Assembly: GCA_020627785.1 (NCBI GenBank)
Contig: JAHDGF010000025.1
Location: 23,375-62,167 of the forward strand
DNA: 38,793 nucleotides
Origin: Saprospiraceae bacterium
Lineage (GTDB): Bacteria; Bacteroidota; Bacteroidia; Chitinophagales; Saprospiraceae
Direction of reading: 5' to 3'
Below, one piece after another: positions 8,654 through 16,732 of the stretch. How positions within the stretch are numbered: position 1 is the first letter of the stretch; each line of letters starts with the position of its first letter. The notes under the pieces were generated by a model. It saw nothing but the letters and a program-made list of their open reading frames with translations, was not told the origin of the DNA and ran no database searches. A program made the translations under genes and the position numbers.

Positions 8654-9910
8654 ATGAATGTTCAATCCTTTATTTCCGCCTTATTGTTTTTTGTGAATAT
8701 TACATTTGCGCAAAGCGATATCCTAGAATATAAAGATAAGGTCTATGTCGATTTTATAGAAAGTGTTGCTTTTCACCAATCTGGCCTAAAAGCCTCGTAT
8801 CCCATAGTTGAACTAAATAATGGCAGCCTAAGCTTGTCATTTGATGATATTGCGGATAGTTTTTATGACTACACTTACCGCATTATCCATTGTGATCGAG
8901 ACTGGAATCCAAGCGCCTTGTCAGAAATTGAATACCTAGATGGATTTAACAATGAACTTATTAGGGATTATGATACCTCCGAAAATACCTACGTCGACTA
9001 CGTGAATTATCAATTAAGAATACCAAATAAAGACGTTCAATGGCTAATTTCTGGCAACTACCTTTTAGTTATTGAGGATGAAGAAGGTCTCCCGCTATTG
9101 TCTAGGCGCTTTATGGTTATTGACCCTAAAATTACCATTGACGCAAAAATGGCCAAGTCTGGGGAAGTATTATACATCGATTCTTATCAAGGAATTGACT
9201 TTAAATTAAATATTGAGAATTATGAGGTGATGTCCCCGCTGGAAGAGTTAACGGCAACTATTTTACAAAATGGAAGGTGGAATACCGCAACTGAAAACAT
9301 AAAACCTACAAGCAGCACCTTAGGAATGGTACGGTTTCAGAAAGTTGGAAACCACTCTTTCCCGGGGCAAAAAGAATTTAGGAACTTTGATATCAGATCA
9401 TTAAATACTGCCACTAAATATGTTCATAGCATTGACCTATTGCCAAACGGTACTACTGCTCTTCTGGAGTTAAGCAAATCTAGATTCCATAGAAATTATC
9501 TCACAGAAAAAGATGCCAACGGTGCGTTTGTCCTAGACAATTTTGACAATCCCAATGCTTCAATCACAGGTGATTATGTTAAAACTATTTTTACAGTGAA
9601 GACCATGGAAATAGAAGATCGAGAAGTTTATGTTGTGGGAAGGTTTAATGATTGGTCTGCCCGAGAGAAATTTAAGTTAGAGTACGATCATCAAAGAAAA
9701 CTTTACACTGGCGAGATTTATTTTAAACAAGGTTATTACGATTACCTTCTTGGAAGCAAAGGTTCAGATGATGAGCTTGAAACCATACAACTTGAAGGAA
9801 ATTGGTATGAAACAGAAAATGACTACATCATCCTAATCTACCATAGAGCCTTTGATAGGGATTATGATCAACTCGTAGGAATTAGATACTTAAATTCAAC
9901 TCAGAATTAA
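8654..9910 (+). CDS. Type IX secretion system plug protein (DUF5103)
   Basis: Recognised as a DUF5103 protein. In the T9SS of Bacteroidota this family is the periplasmic Plug that closes the SprA outer-membrane translocon when no substrate is engaged. The N-terminal beta-rich domain shows the typical YTYRIIHCDRDWNPSALSEIEYLDGF segment. The C-terminal part has an Ig-like segment (VYVVGRFNDWSAREKF) resembling carbohydrate-module E-set folds. The ATG at 8654 gives a clean signal peptide (MNVQSFISALLFFVNITFAQ); an ATG at 8618 would add 12 residues in front and is the alternative. It stands alone, divergent from nqr, with a 102-base gap to the TolC gene. Confidence 0.85.
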   Translation: MNVQSFISALLFFVNITFAQSDILEYKDKVYVDFIESVAFHQSGLKASYPIVELNNGSLSLSFDDIADSFYDYTYRIIHCDRDWNPSALSEIEYLDGFNNELIRDYDTSENTYVDYVNYQLRIPNKDVQWLISGNYLLVIEDEEGLPLLSRRFMVIDPKITIDAKMAKSGEVLYIDSYQGIDFKLNIENYEVMSPLEELTATILQNGRWNTATENIKPTSSTLGMVRFQKVGNHSFPGQKEFRNFDIRSLNTATKYVHSIDLLPNGTTALLELSKSRFHRNYLTEKDANGAFVLDNFDNPNASITGDYVKTIFTVKTMEIEDREVYVVGRFNDWSAREKFKLEYDHQRKLYTGEIYFKQGYYDYLLGSKGSDDELETIQLEGNWYETENDYIILIYHRAFDRDYDQLVGIRYLNSTQN

Positions 9911-10012
9911 ACTCAGTTCATCTTCTATTACCTCTCGTTTATAGATTTATTTTGCTTTCGCAAATGAGTATACCCATTTTTACATAGCTTTAATTGCATA
10001 AATGTAATTCTC

Positions 10013-11425
10013 ATGAAATCTTTACTCATTGCCTTTTGCCTGTTATATTTAATTCCTCTTGGTGCTCAGGAAGTATATACTCTTGAAAGGTGCATCGATA
10101 TTGCTTTAAAAAAGTCCTTAGCGCTTCAACAATCTGATGTATCCATTCAAAATTCTGAATTAAATTATAGCCAAGCCAAATCCAATCGGCACCCAAATTT
10201 AAATGCATCCAACGGTTACAACATAAATTTTGGACGTTCCATAGACCCTACTACAAATACCTTTATCACAGAAAGGGTCAACTCTAATAATTTTCAGCTG
10301 AATAGTAATGTACTAATTTATAACGGTGGCAGATTAAATAAACTAATCGAACAATCGGAAATTGAATATGATGCAGCAGCTCTTGATAGGCAACAAGCAG
10401 AGGCAGATATCGCACTTCAAGTAGCCACGTCCTACCTAAATGCACTTTTTGCAAAAGAGAATATAACAGTAGCCAACAACCAATTAAAACAATCCGAAGA
10501 ACAATTAAATTTTATAAATAAATTAATTAAAGCAGGAGCGCGTCCAGCCAATGAGTCACTTGATATTTTGGCACAAATCTCAATCAATGAACAATCAATC
10601 GCTGATGCTGAAAATTCTTTAGAAATTGCATTGTTACAATTAAAACAATTAATGACTTTAGCTCCAAATGAAAACATTGACATTGAAACTCCTAAAAACA
10701 TAAACGTAGAGGTTGACCCTGATCTTTTAAGTTTCGAAGAGGCTTATGAATTAACACTCCGAACTCAACCATCAATTAAGGCTGCGGAACTAAGAGAAAA
10801 AGGATCAGCCTATAATATTGATATCGCGAAAGCAGGACAATACCCAACTCTTTCTGCTGGTGTTAATTTGGGAACTCCTTATTCCAGTAAAGGGGTTAGG
10901 TTGAACGGAACAAGATTCGAAAGTCAATCAATTTCTGGAGAGGCGAATGGGACTCCTTTCACTCTGGATTTCGATCAGGAAGTCCTTAATTTTGAAAGTG
11001 CTACATTTTTCCAACAATTAAGAGAGAACCTTTATGGAGGCGTTGGTTTGTTTCTATCTATTCCCATTTATAATCAAAACACCAACAAGAACAATATCCA
11101 AAGAGCAAAGCTAGGATTGAAGAGTAGTGAAATAGCAACCTTGCAACTAAAGGAAAGTATTCAAATTTTAATTCAACAAGTACTATTGGATGCACGCGGT
11201 GCAAAACGATCTCTTGCTGCCACTGAAAAAACTTTAGAAGCAAGAAAAGCTGCTTATGAAAATGCAAAGATTAAATTTGAAAATGGAGCTCTAAATGCAT
11301 TCGACTTAACAACTTCTCAAGCATTGTATGATGATGCTTCAACCAATGCACTGATTCAAAAATATAATTATTTATTCCGCTTAAAGATCCTAGAATTTTA
11401 CATTGGTAAATCATTGAAATTTTAA
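10013..11425 (+). CDS. TolC-family outer-membrane efflux channel
   Basis: A 470-residue outer-membrane factor with a signal peptide (MKSLLIAFCLLYLIPLGAQ) and the two-fold repeated coiled-coil and beta-strand layout of TolC. The first half contains YTLERCIDIALKKSLALQQSDVSIQNSELNYSQAKS and the second EAYELTLRTQPSIKAAELREKGSAYNIDIAKAGQYPTLSAG, the matching positions of the internal duplication. It would form the tunnel across the periplasm and outer membrane for an efflux or type I secretion pump. The adaptor gene starts two bases after its stop, so the two form one unit. Confidence 0.93.
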   Translation: MKSLLIAFCLLYLIPLGAQEVYTLERCIDIALKKSLALQQSDVSIQNSELNYSQAKSNRHPNLNASNGYNINFGRSIDPTTNTFITERVNSNNFQLNSNVLIYNGGRLNKLIEQSEIEYDAAALDRQQAEADIALQVATSYLNALFAKENITVANNQLKQSEEQLNFINKLIKAGARPANESLDILAQISINEQSIADAENSLEIALLQLKQLMTLAPNENIDIETPKNINVEVDPDLLSFEEAYELTLRTQPSIKAAELREKGSAYNIDIAKAGQYPTLSAGVNLGTPYSSKGVRLNGTRFESQSISGEANGTPFTLDFDQEVLNFESATFFQQLRENLYGGVGLFLSIPIYNQNTNKNNIQRAKLGLKSSEIATLQLKESIQILIQQVLLDARGAKRSLAATEKTLEARKAAYENAKIKFENGALNAFDLTTSQALYDDASTNALIQKYNYLFRLKILEFYIGKSLKF

Positions 11426-11427
11426 AC

Positions 11428-12801
11428 ATGACAACTCGAAAGAAAAACAAGAAGAAAAGAAGATGGTGGCTCTGGCTCTTAATCGGAGTAATTTTAATTG
11501 GAGGTGCTTTTAGTATGTACAAATCAAATTCCCAAGATGAAGGAATTGAAATTACAATTGACAAAGTAAAAAGAAAAAACATTCTTGAAACTGTTTCAGC
11601 AAGTGGTCGTATTTTTCCTGAAAAGGAAGTAAAAATATCATCTGATGTCTCTGGTGAAATCGTCGAACTATATGTTGCGGAAGGAGATTCAATTACCAAA
11701 GGTCAATTGCTCGCTAAAATAGATCCTGACGCCTACGTCTCTGCGGTAGAGCGAGGGAAAGCATCGGTAAATTCAGCCAAAGCACAAATTTCTATTTCAA
11801 GAAGTCAAGAAGAATCCAGTAAGGCGCAAAAGGAGCAACTAATAGCTCAACTTTCTAACGCAAAAAATATATATGAGCGAAACAAAAACCTACACAAGGA
11901 TGGAGTTATATCTGATGTTGAATTTGAGCAATCGAAATCAAATCTTGAAAGCTTAGAAGCAAACATTAGAGCTGCAGAAGCTAGTATTAGATCCGCACAA
12001 CAAAGTACGGAGGGAGCTCAATTTAATGCCCAAAGTGCTGAAGCTAGTCTTTCGGAATTAAGAACCAATCTATCAAGAACAACAATAAAGGCACCAGCCA
12101 GTGGGATTATTTCTTCTTTATCCGTTGAACAAGGAGAACGCGTAGTTGGTACAATGCAAATGACAGGAACTGAATTGATGAGAATCTCTAACTTAAATAG
12201 CATGGAAGTTCAAGTAGACGTATCAGAAAACGACATTGTTAAAGTGGAACTTGGTGATTCTGTTTCAATTAATGTTGATGCTTATATTGATAGAGATTTT
12301 AAAGGAACCATCACTGAGATTGCTAACTCAGCTTCAAATTTAATAGGAGGTCTTGGAGCAGGTTCTTTAAGTACAGACCAAGTCACGAATTTCCCAGTAA
12401 AGATTAGGATACTTTCTGAATCATACCAAAATTTGATTACACCTACAAAACCCTATCCTTTCAGACCAGGAATGTCAGCATCAGTAGATATCTACACTGA
12501 AAATTCACCGAACACCATTTGTGTTCCGATTCAAAGCGTAACCACAAGAGCTAAAGAAGATGAGGAAGGTGAAAGAAGCAATGAATATGACGAAGTTGTT
12601 TTTGTAATGGAAGGAGATACTGCCAGAGCAATTATCGTGGAATCAGGAATCCAAGATGACGAGTATATACAAATTTCTAGTGGACTTGAGGAAGGAGTAG
12701 AAATAATTAGTGGTCCCTATAATGCCGTTTCAAAAGAATTAGAGACTGGAGAAAATGTGAGAATCAAGGAAGAAGATGACAATAACAAAAAGAAGAAATA
12801 A
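11428..12801 (+). CDS. Periplasmic adaptor (HlyD/MacA-type membrane fusion protein)
   Basis: A 457-residue adaptor that would link an inner-membrane transporter to the TolC channel. Visible parts, in order: a basic cytoplasmic tail and membrane helix (about residues 12-30), the first half of a lipoyl domain (VKISSDVSGEIVELYVAEGDSITKGQLLAKI), a long alpha hairpin rich in Ala, Ser, Gln and Glu (about 95-205), the second lipoyl half (TIKAPASGIISSLSVEQGERV), a beta-barrel domain and a membrane-proximal domain ending in a Lys/Asp-rich tail. It resembles the MacA group, which pairs with MacB ABC transporters. No transporter gene follows; the next gene is a glycosyltransferase. Confidence 0.92.
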   Translation: MTTRKKNKKKRRWWLWLLIGVILIGGAFSMYKSNSQDEGIEITIDKVKRKNILETVSASGRIFPEKEVKISSDVSGEIVELYVAEGDSITKGQLLAKIDPDAYVSAVERGKASVNSAKAQISISRSQEESSKAQKEQLIAQLSNAKNIYERNKNLHKDGVISDVEFEQSKSNLESLEANIRAAEASIRSAQQSTEGAQFNAQSAEASLSELRTNLSRTTIKAPASGIISSLSVEQGERVVGTMQMTGTELMRISNLNSMEVQVDVSENDIVKVELGDSVSINVDAYIDRDFKGTITEIANSASNLIGGLGAGSLSTDQVTNFPVKIRILSESYQNLITPTKPYPFRPGMSASVDIYTENSPNTICVPIQSVTTRAKEDEEGERSNEYDEVVFVMEGDTARAIIVESGIQDDEYIQISSGLEEGVEIISGPYNAVSKELETGENVRIKEEDDNNKKKK

Positions 12802-13398
12802 TTGAAGGATAATGCAATTATAATCTTTGCTAAAAATCCTAGTTTAGGTAGGGCCAAAACTAGAATTGCGAAGGATGTAGGTGATGAAAAAGCACTTGAG
12901 ATTTATAAAAACTTATTGTCTTTAACAGAACAAATTTTAGATGGTCTTGAAGTCGATAAATATCTATTCTTTACTGACTTTATTGACGAAGATTTATGGA
13001 ATATTCAAGACTTGAAATTTCGACTACAATCAAGTGGTGATCTTGGGGATAAAATGGGTGACGCCTTTAACAATGTATCCCATTCTGGACATCATAAAAC
13101 AATAATTATGGGCAGTGATTGCCCTTACATCACAAAGGATTTACTCTACAATGCTTTTGAAAAATTGGATTCTGCGGACCATATCATAGGACCAACGGTG
13201 GATGGCGGATTTTATTTATACGGTACTAAAAAATTCCATTCTTTTATTTTTGATGGAATAACTTGGTCTTCAGAAACAGTATTAGAAAATCTAATTAAAA
13301 ACATTCAAAATACGGGAGAAGATCACAAACTTCTACCCACTTTAGCAGACATAGACCATATACAAGATTGGGAAGATTTTCTCTCTTCGAAAAATTAA
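12802..13398 (+). CDS. TIGR04282/DUF2064-family glycosyltransferase-like protein
   Basis: A 198-residue protein with a nucleotidyl/glycosyl-transferase A fold. The N-terminal IIIFAKNPSLGRAKTRIA is the signature of the TIGR04282 family (named for arsenosugar biosynthesis but widespread outside that pathway). MGSDCPYITKDLL and GPTVDGGFYLYG are the conserved metal/nucleotide and substrate segments. The start is a TTG directly abutting the stop of the adaptor gene; no ATG lies near the conserved N-terminus, so TTG is forced. The abutment suggests translational coupling with the efflux genes. The actual substrate is unknown; no arsenic genes are nearby. Confidence 0.8.
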   Translation: MKDNAIIIFAKNPSLGRAKTRIAKDVGDEKALEIYKNLLSLTEQILDGLEVDKYLFFTDFIDEDLWNIQDLKFRLQSSGDLGDKMGDAFNNVSHSGHHKTIIMGSDCPYITKDLLYNAFEKLDSADHIIGPTVDGGFYLYGTKKFHSFIFDGITWSSETVLENLIKNIQNTGEDHKLLPTLADIDHIQDWEDFLSSKN

Positions 13399-14427
13399 TC
13401 AATCTTTGGCCTTGTAATCTATATAAGCTCTTAAGTTTTCAAGTTGTCGTCTACTCAATTTCTCTTCTGTGTAATGAGGCATGTAGGATTTTTTCCAAAC
13501 ATAAGAAGGCACACCAAATCTCACAACTTGGTATATAGAATGGCTTCCATATCCGTTGGCCTTAGCACTTAGATGTTTAAAGGACATTTTTGATTTATCA
13601 AGTTGAAAGTAACTATACTTGCCTTGATTATGACAGTAAAGACAACTCTTCTCATAAATCATTTTTCCTTCTTGTAAATCCGGATTTTCAAATCGAAGAT
13701 TTTTTATTTTAGCAGGAGGGTTAATAAATGTGGCAGGTGATCCTTTTAAATATTTAGACTCAAGAAGTTCAAGCGCTTTTGATTTATCATTTTCGTTATT
13801 CTTCGCTTTTTCAAGATATTCAACTTCAATGGTATTGAGTTTTAAATCACTTACCTTTAAATCAATTTCGTATAAATAAGCTAGAATAGATTCAATCTCC
13901 CAATCTTCTAATTCTCTTCCTTGTGCACATTCTGTTGCGCACAGTTGAATGGCTGCTCTAATGTCATTTTTTGCTTCGACGACAAGGTCTCCATATTTTT
14001 TGTAGTAGTCATCATTATAAAAAGATGTTCTATTTACTGCCCCGTAAAGTGTAGTACCTTGAAGAAAAGGCAAATCATTTTTAATCGCATACTGTAACCT
14101 TGCTTCTGGGTCTGAAACGGATAAATCTGGGTCTTCCTTTTCTAGATTGTGGCAACTTGTACATACATAGTGTTTACTCTGTTTCTTTACCTTTCTACCT
14201 TTTTTATTCTTTGTAAAACCATATTTAATAATCTCTTCTCCTGCCTTAGCAGAAACTCCAGGTATTGAGCTATTTAAAGGATGAGGTAGAGGATCACCAC
14301 CTAGTTCTTCAACTAATTGAACAACACCTTGATCAGGATCAAAAGGCAACCAATGGCTATCTTCAAATTGTGTAGATAGAAGAAATATTGCAAGAGGTAT
14401 AAAACCACTAATCAATAACTTAATCAT
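13399..14427 (-). CDS. Dihaem c-type cytochrome
   Basis: A 342-residue exported protein with an N-terminal hydrophobic segment and two haem c attachment motifs, CTSCH at residues 89-93 and CLYCH at 262-266. The first domain also has CATEC (163-167) followed by AQGRELEDWEIESILAYL, a pattern seen in cytochrome domains where Cys residues pair or bind metal; it lacks the His of a third haem site. The layout of two cytochrome domains in tandem recalls SoxA or dihaem oxidoreductases, but I cannot assign it to one. It is the last of three minus-strand genes and its ATG overlaps the DUF5777 gene by four bases, so the two are probably translated together. Confidence 0.8.
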   Translation of the reverse strand: MIKLLISGFIPLAIFLLSTQFEDSHWLPFDPDQGVVQLVEELGGDPLPHPLNSSIPGVSAKAGEEIIKYGFTKNKKGRKVKKQSKHYVCTSCHNLEKEDPDLSVSDPEARLQYAIKNDLPFLQGTTLYGAVNRTSFYNDDYYKKYGDLVVEAKNDIRAAIQLCATECAQGRELEDWEIESILAYLYEIDLKVSDLKLNTIEVEYLEKAKNNENDKSKALELLESKYLKGSPATFINPPAKIKNLRFENPDLQEGKMIYEKSCLYCHNQGKYSYFQLDKSKMSFKHLSAKANGYGSHSIYQVVRFGVPSYVWKKSYMPHYTEEKLSRRQLENLRAYIDYKAKD

Positions 14428-15284
14428 ATTGTAAACAATCTTGAAATTATAAATCCTAATCTATATTCTCCATTCGCCCAACTGTCTGTAGTATTAGGAA
14501 TGTAATCAGTAGCAAGAATTCCTCTCGCATTGGTGAAATTCATTTGGAAGGTGTGTCCTCCTCCTGTTTCCCATTCAAAAGCGATACCAGTAATAGGGAA
14601 ATACTCTACCCCTTCTACTGATCTAGAGCCATGGAATGGAAATGTTGCTTCACCGATTATAGCAAACGATTTATTAAACTGATATTTTGCAGCACCTCCG
14701 ATAGAAACCAAATCGTTTCTATCCCCTTCTCTGACAATGTTTCTATAAGTTAAACCAGCATTTGCTTGCAAACTAAGTTTGTTGGCTATTTTGGTACCAG
14801 CCATTAATTGTAAATGATATACAATCCTATGAGCAAATTTATCAAAAGAAGTTAGGGTTTGTTCTTGGCTTGTCGACTTAGGTAAACTGCTGATTGAGGC
14901 TAAGCCATAAACGGCCAAAGAAAATGGAGTGCTTCCTGTTGCTTTATCAGACCCAATTTTCAACTTGGTACTTAGGTTAATATTTTGTCTTAAAATGTCA
15001 GAGCCCTTTGTCCTACTAATACCAACCATCATTTTATCTGAGAGACCGTAATCAAACCCAATTAAAACATCAGAAGCATTTTCAAGACCATAAAAAGTAG
15101 GCCACCCTCCACTTGAGCCTCCAAAATCGCCAAATTTATGGCCTATTCTAAAGTCTAACTTTCGTTTTTCAAGAGTTTCAATAGATACTGAATTAATAAT
15201 TTTTGTATCCTTAAAAATTCTCAAATCTTGTGCACTTAGGCTTATACTGAAAAACAAGAGTATATACAGAAATGTGTATTTCAT
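14424..15284 (-). CDS. DUF5777-family outer-membrane beta-barrel protein
   Basis: A 286-residue protein with signal peptide (MKYTFLYILLFFSISLSAQ) and alternating hydrophobic beta strands throughout. The block RKLDFRIGHKFGDFGG near residues 41-56 and FDYGLSDKMMVGISR shortly after are typical of DUF5777, which is predicted to be an outer-membrane barrel. It sits between a haem-motif lipoprotein (four bases upstream) and the dihaem cytochrome (overlapping), so a role as the barrel of an electron-transfer or substrate channel is plausible, but this is inference from context. Confidence 0.8.
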   Translation of the reverse strand: MKYTFLYILLFFSISLSAQDLRIFKDTKIINSVSIETLEKRKLDFRIGHKFGDFGGSSGGWPTFYGLENASDVLIGFDYGLSDKMMVGISRTKGSDILRQNINLSTKLKIGSDKATGSTPFSLAVYGLASISSLPKSTSQEQTLTSFDKFAHRIVYHLQLMAGTKIANKLSLQANAGLTYRNIVREGDRNDLVSIGGAAKYQFNKSFAIIGEATFPFHGSRSVEGVEYFPITGIAFEWETGGGHTFQMNFTNARGILATDYIPNTTDSWANGEYRLGFIISRLFTI

Positions 15285-15288
15285 AATT

Positions 15289-15663
15289 CTATTCTTTAAG
15301 GTATCCTCCCTCTATCCAACATCTAATTTTGTAAAATTCCAAAGAATCTAGGAAGGCGGATTCGGGACTGTAACTTGGAGGCATATCTCTTCCATCAACG
15401 ACACGCTCTTTAAATCTCCCATTATTGAGAGTTATTAACATGTCATCATTCCAAGAAGTGTAGGTTGGGAAAAAACCACCAGATACATGGCATTGAGTTG
15501 ATGAAGCTCCGCAAGACCCTTCCAAAATAAACTTTATCTCATTTTCAAAAGTTATCACTTCATTATCGCATTGAAAGGTATCAATGAGTTTATCTTTGGT
15601 ACAAGCTTGGAACAACCCAAGCACTAATATTGTTAACACTATGAAAAAAGAAAGAAATCTCAT
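15289..15663 (-). CDS. Small lipoprotein with cytochrome-like CX6CH motif
   Basis: A 124-residue predicted lipoprotein: hydrophobic leader and lipobox LFQAC with acylated Cys near residue 21. The mature part resembles the small cytochrome c-like lipoproteins of Bacteroidota: a SC...CH site, a NNGRFKERVVDGRDMPP segment whose Met could be the sixth haem ligand, and a final IRCWIEGGY helix. The haem site is unusual, CGASSTQCH, with six residues between the cysteines instead of two. It may bind haem atypically or have lost it. It is the first gene of the three-gene cytochrome unit. Confidence 0.65.
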   Translation of the reverse strand: MRFLSFFIVLTILVLGLFQACTKDKLIDTFQCDNEVITFENEIKFILEGSCGASSTQCHVSGGFFPTYTSWNDDMLITLNNGRFKERVVDGRDMPPSYSPESAFLDSLEFYKIRCWIEGGYLKE

Positions 15664-15743
15664 AATTTTCTATAATTGAAATGCAATTTTAATTAATATA
15701 TTACTATTATTCTTAATATTTAACCTAAAAGTAAAACTTTAAT

Positions 15744-16172
15744 ATGTATCCACCAGAATTAGTAGCTCCCTTAGCTAAAGATCTCACTGAATTCGGCTTC
15801 AATGGCCTTTCTACTAGTCAAGAAGTAGATAACGTACTGAGTAAAAACGAAGGGACAACTTTAGTTGTTGTCAATAGTGTATGTGGTTGTGCTGCTGCAA
15901 ATGCAAGACCAGGAGCAAAAATGTCAATACAAGGTGATATTAAGCCGGACAACTTGGTAACTGTGTTTGCTGGTGTTGATAAAGAAGCCACAGATAGAGC
16001 TAGAGAATTTTTACTTCCATATCCGCCATCATCTCCCGCCATTGCATTATTTAAGGATGGCAAATTAGTGCACATGCTTGAAAGACATCATATAGAAGGC
16101 GCTACAGCTGAAATGATCGCTGAAAATTTAAAGTTAGCTTACAACAAATTCTGTGGAGTATCTAGCTCTTAA
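15744..16172 (+). CDS. Bacilliredoxin (BrxA/BrxB, YphP/YqiW family)
   Basis: A 142-residue thioredoxin-fold protein with the diagnostic CGC active site at residues 47-49 (NSVCGCAAANARPG) and the MYPPELVAP start typical of the family. In Firmicutes these proteins remove bacillithiol from protein thiols; Bacteroidota also make bacillithiol-type thiols in many species. It is a single gene, divergent from the cytochrome unit and 66 bases before rlmH. Whether it is BrxA-like or BrxB-like cannot be settled by eye. Confidence 0.93.
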   Translation: MYPPELVAPLAKDLTEFGFNGLSTSQEVDNVLSKNEGTTLVVVNSVCGCAAANARPGAKMSIQGDIKPDNLVTVFAGVDKEATDRAREFLLPYPPSSPAIALFKDGKLVHMLERHHIEGATAEMIAENLKLAYNKFCGVSSS

Positions 16173-16204
16173 CTAAGCCTTTCTAAACTTAGACCAAAGC
16201 TTAG
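16173..16204 (+). terminator. Stem-loop after the bacilliredoxin gene (weak terminator candidate)
   Basis: CTAAGC-c-TTT (16173-16182) pairs with AAAGCTTAG (16196-16204): a 9-bp stem with one bulged C and a 13-base loop, starting immediately after the stop codon. No T-run follows, so it is a poor intrinsic terminator. It may instead stabilise the 3' end or be chance in AT-rich DNA. Confidence 0.25.
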
Positions 16205-16238
16205 TAGGAATTCATATTAATCCTAAGAATTTGAATTT

Positions 16239-16712
16239 ATGAATATTCATTTTTGGTACATCGGCAAGGACAAATTAGAATTTGTCTCTGCTGGGTCCAA
16301 AGAATTTATAAAACGAATAAAGAGATACGTTTCATCCGTTCATGAGCATACATTTAAGTCTGGTCCCAATGCAAAGAACAAAGATTTAATTAAGAAAATT
16401 GAAGCGGAGAATGTTCTTAAAAAAATAGAAAAATCTGATTATTTGATTTTACTTGATGAACAAGGCAGTCAAATGAGTTCTTTGAAGTTCGCAGAGCTGA
16501 TTGGTAGAATTAAAGAACTAACCTCAACCAAAAAGGTAATTTTCCTTATTGGAGGTGCTTATGGTCTTGACAAATCTTTGAAAGACAGGGCAAATAGGAC
16601 AATTTCACTTTCAGAGATGACTTTCAGCCACCAGGTGGTACGCATTATGTTCTTAGAGCAATTATACCGCGGATTCACTATACTCAATGGTGAGAAGTAT
16701 CACAATGAATAG
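16239..16712 (+). CDS. rlmH: 23S rRNA pseudouridine-1915 N3-methyltransferase
   Basis: RlmH methylates pseudouridine 1915 in helix 69 of 23S rRNA using SAM. The protein is 157 residues, the standard length. It ends with the expected SPOUT-fold knot: FLIGGAYGLDKSL (SAM-binding loop), SLSEMTFSHQVVRIMFLEQLYRGFTI and the terminal YHNE. The N-terminus starts directly with the conserved beta strand (MNIHFWYIGK). It is monocistronic or follows the bacilliredoxin gene by 66 bases. Confidence 0.97.
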   Translation: MNIHFWYIGKDKLEFVSAGSKEFIKRIKRYVSSVHEHTFKSGPNAKNKDLIKKIEAENVLKKIEKSDYLILLDEQGSQMSSLKFAELIGRIKELTSTKKVIFLIGGAYGLDKSLKDRANRTISLSEMTFSHQVVRIMFLEQLYRGFTILNGEKYHNE

Positions 16713-16732
16713 AAAAGAAAAAATGTTATTTC

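Noticed and set aside
11271..11699. Minus-strand open frame of 142 codons spanning the TolC/adaptor junction
   Set aside because: It overlaps two well-supported genes and has no family features.
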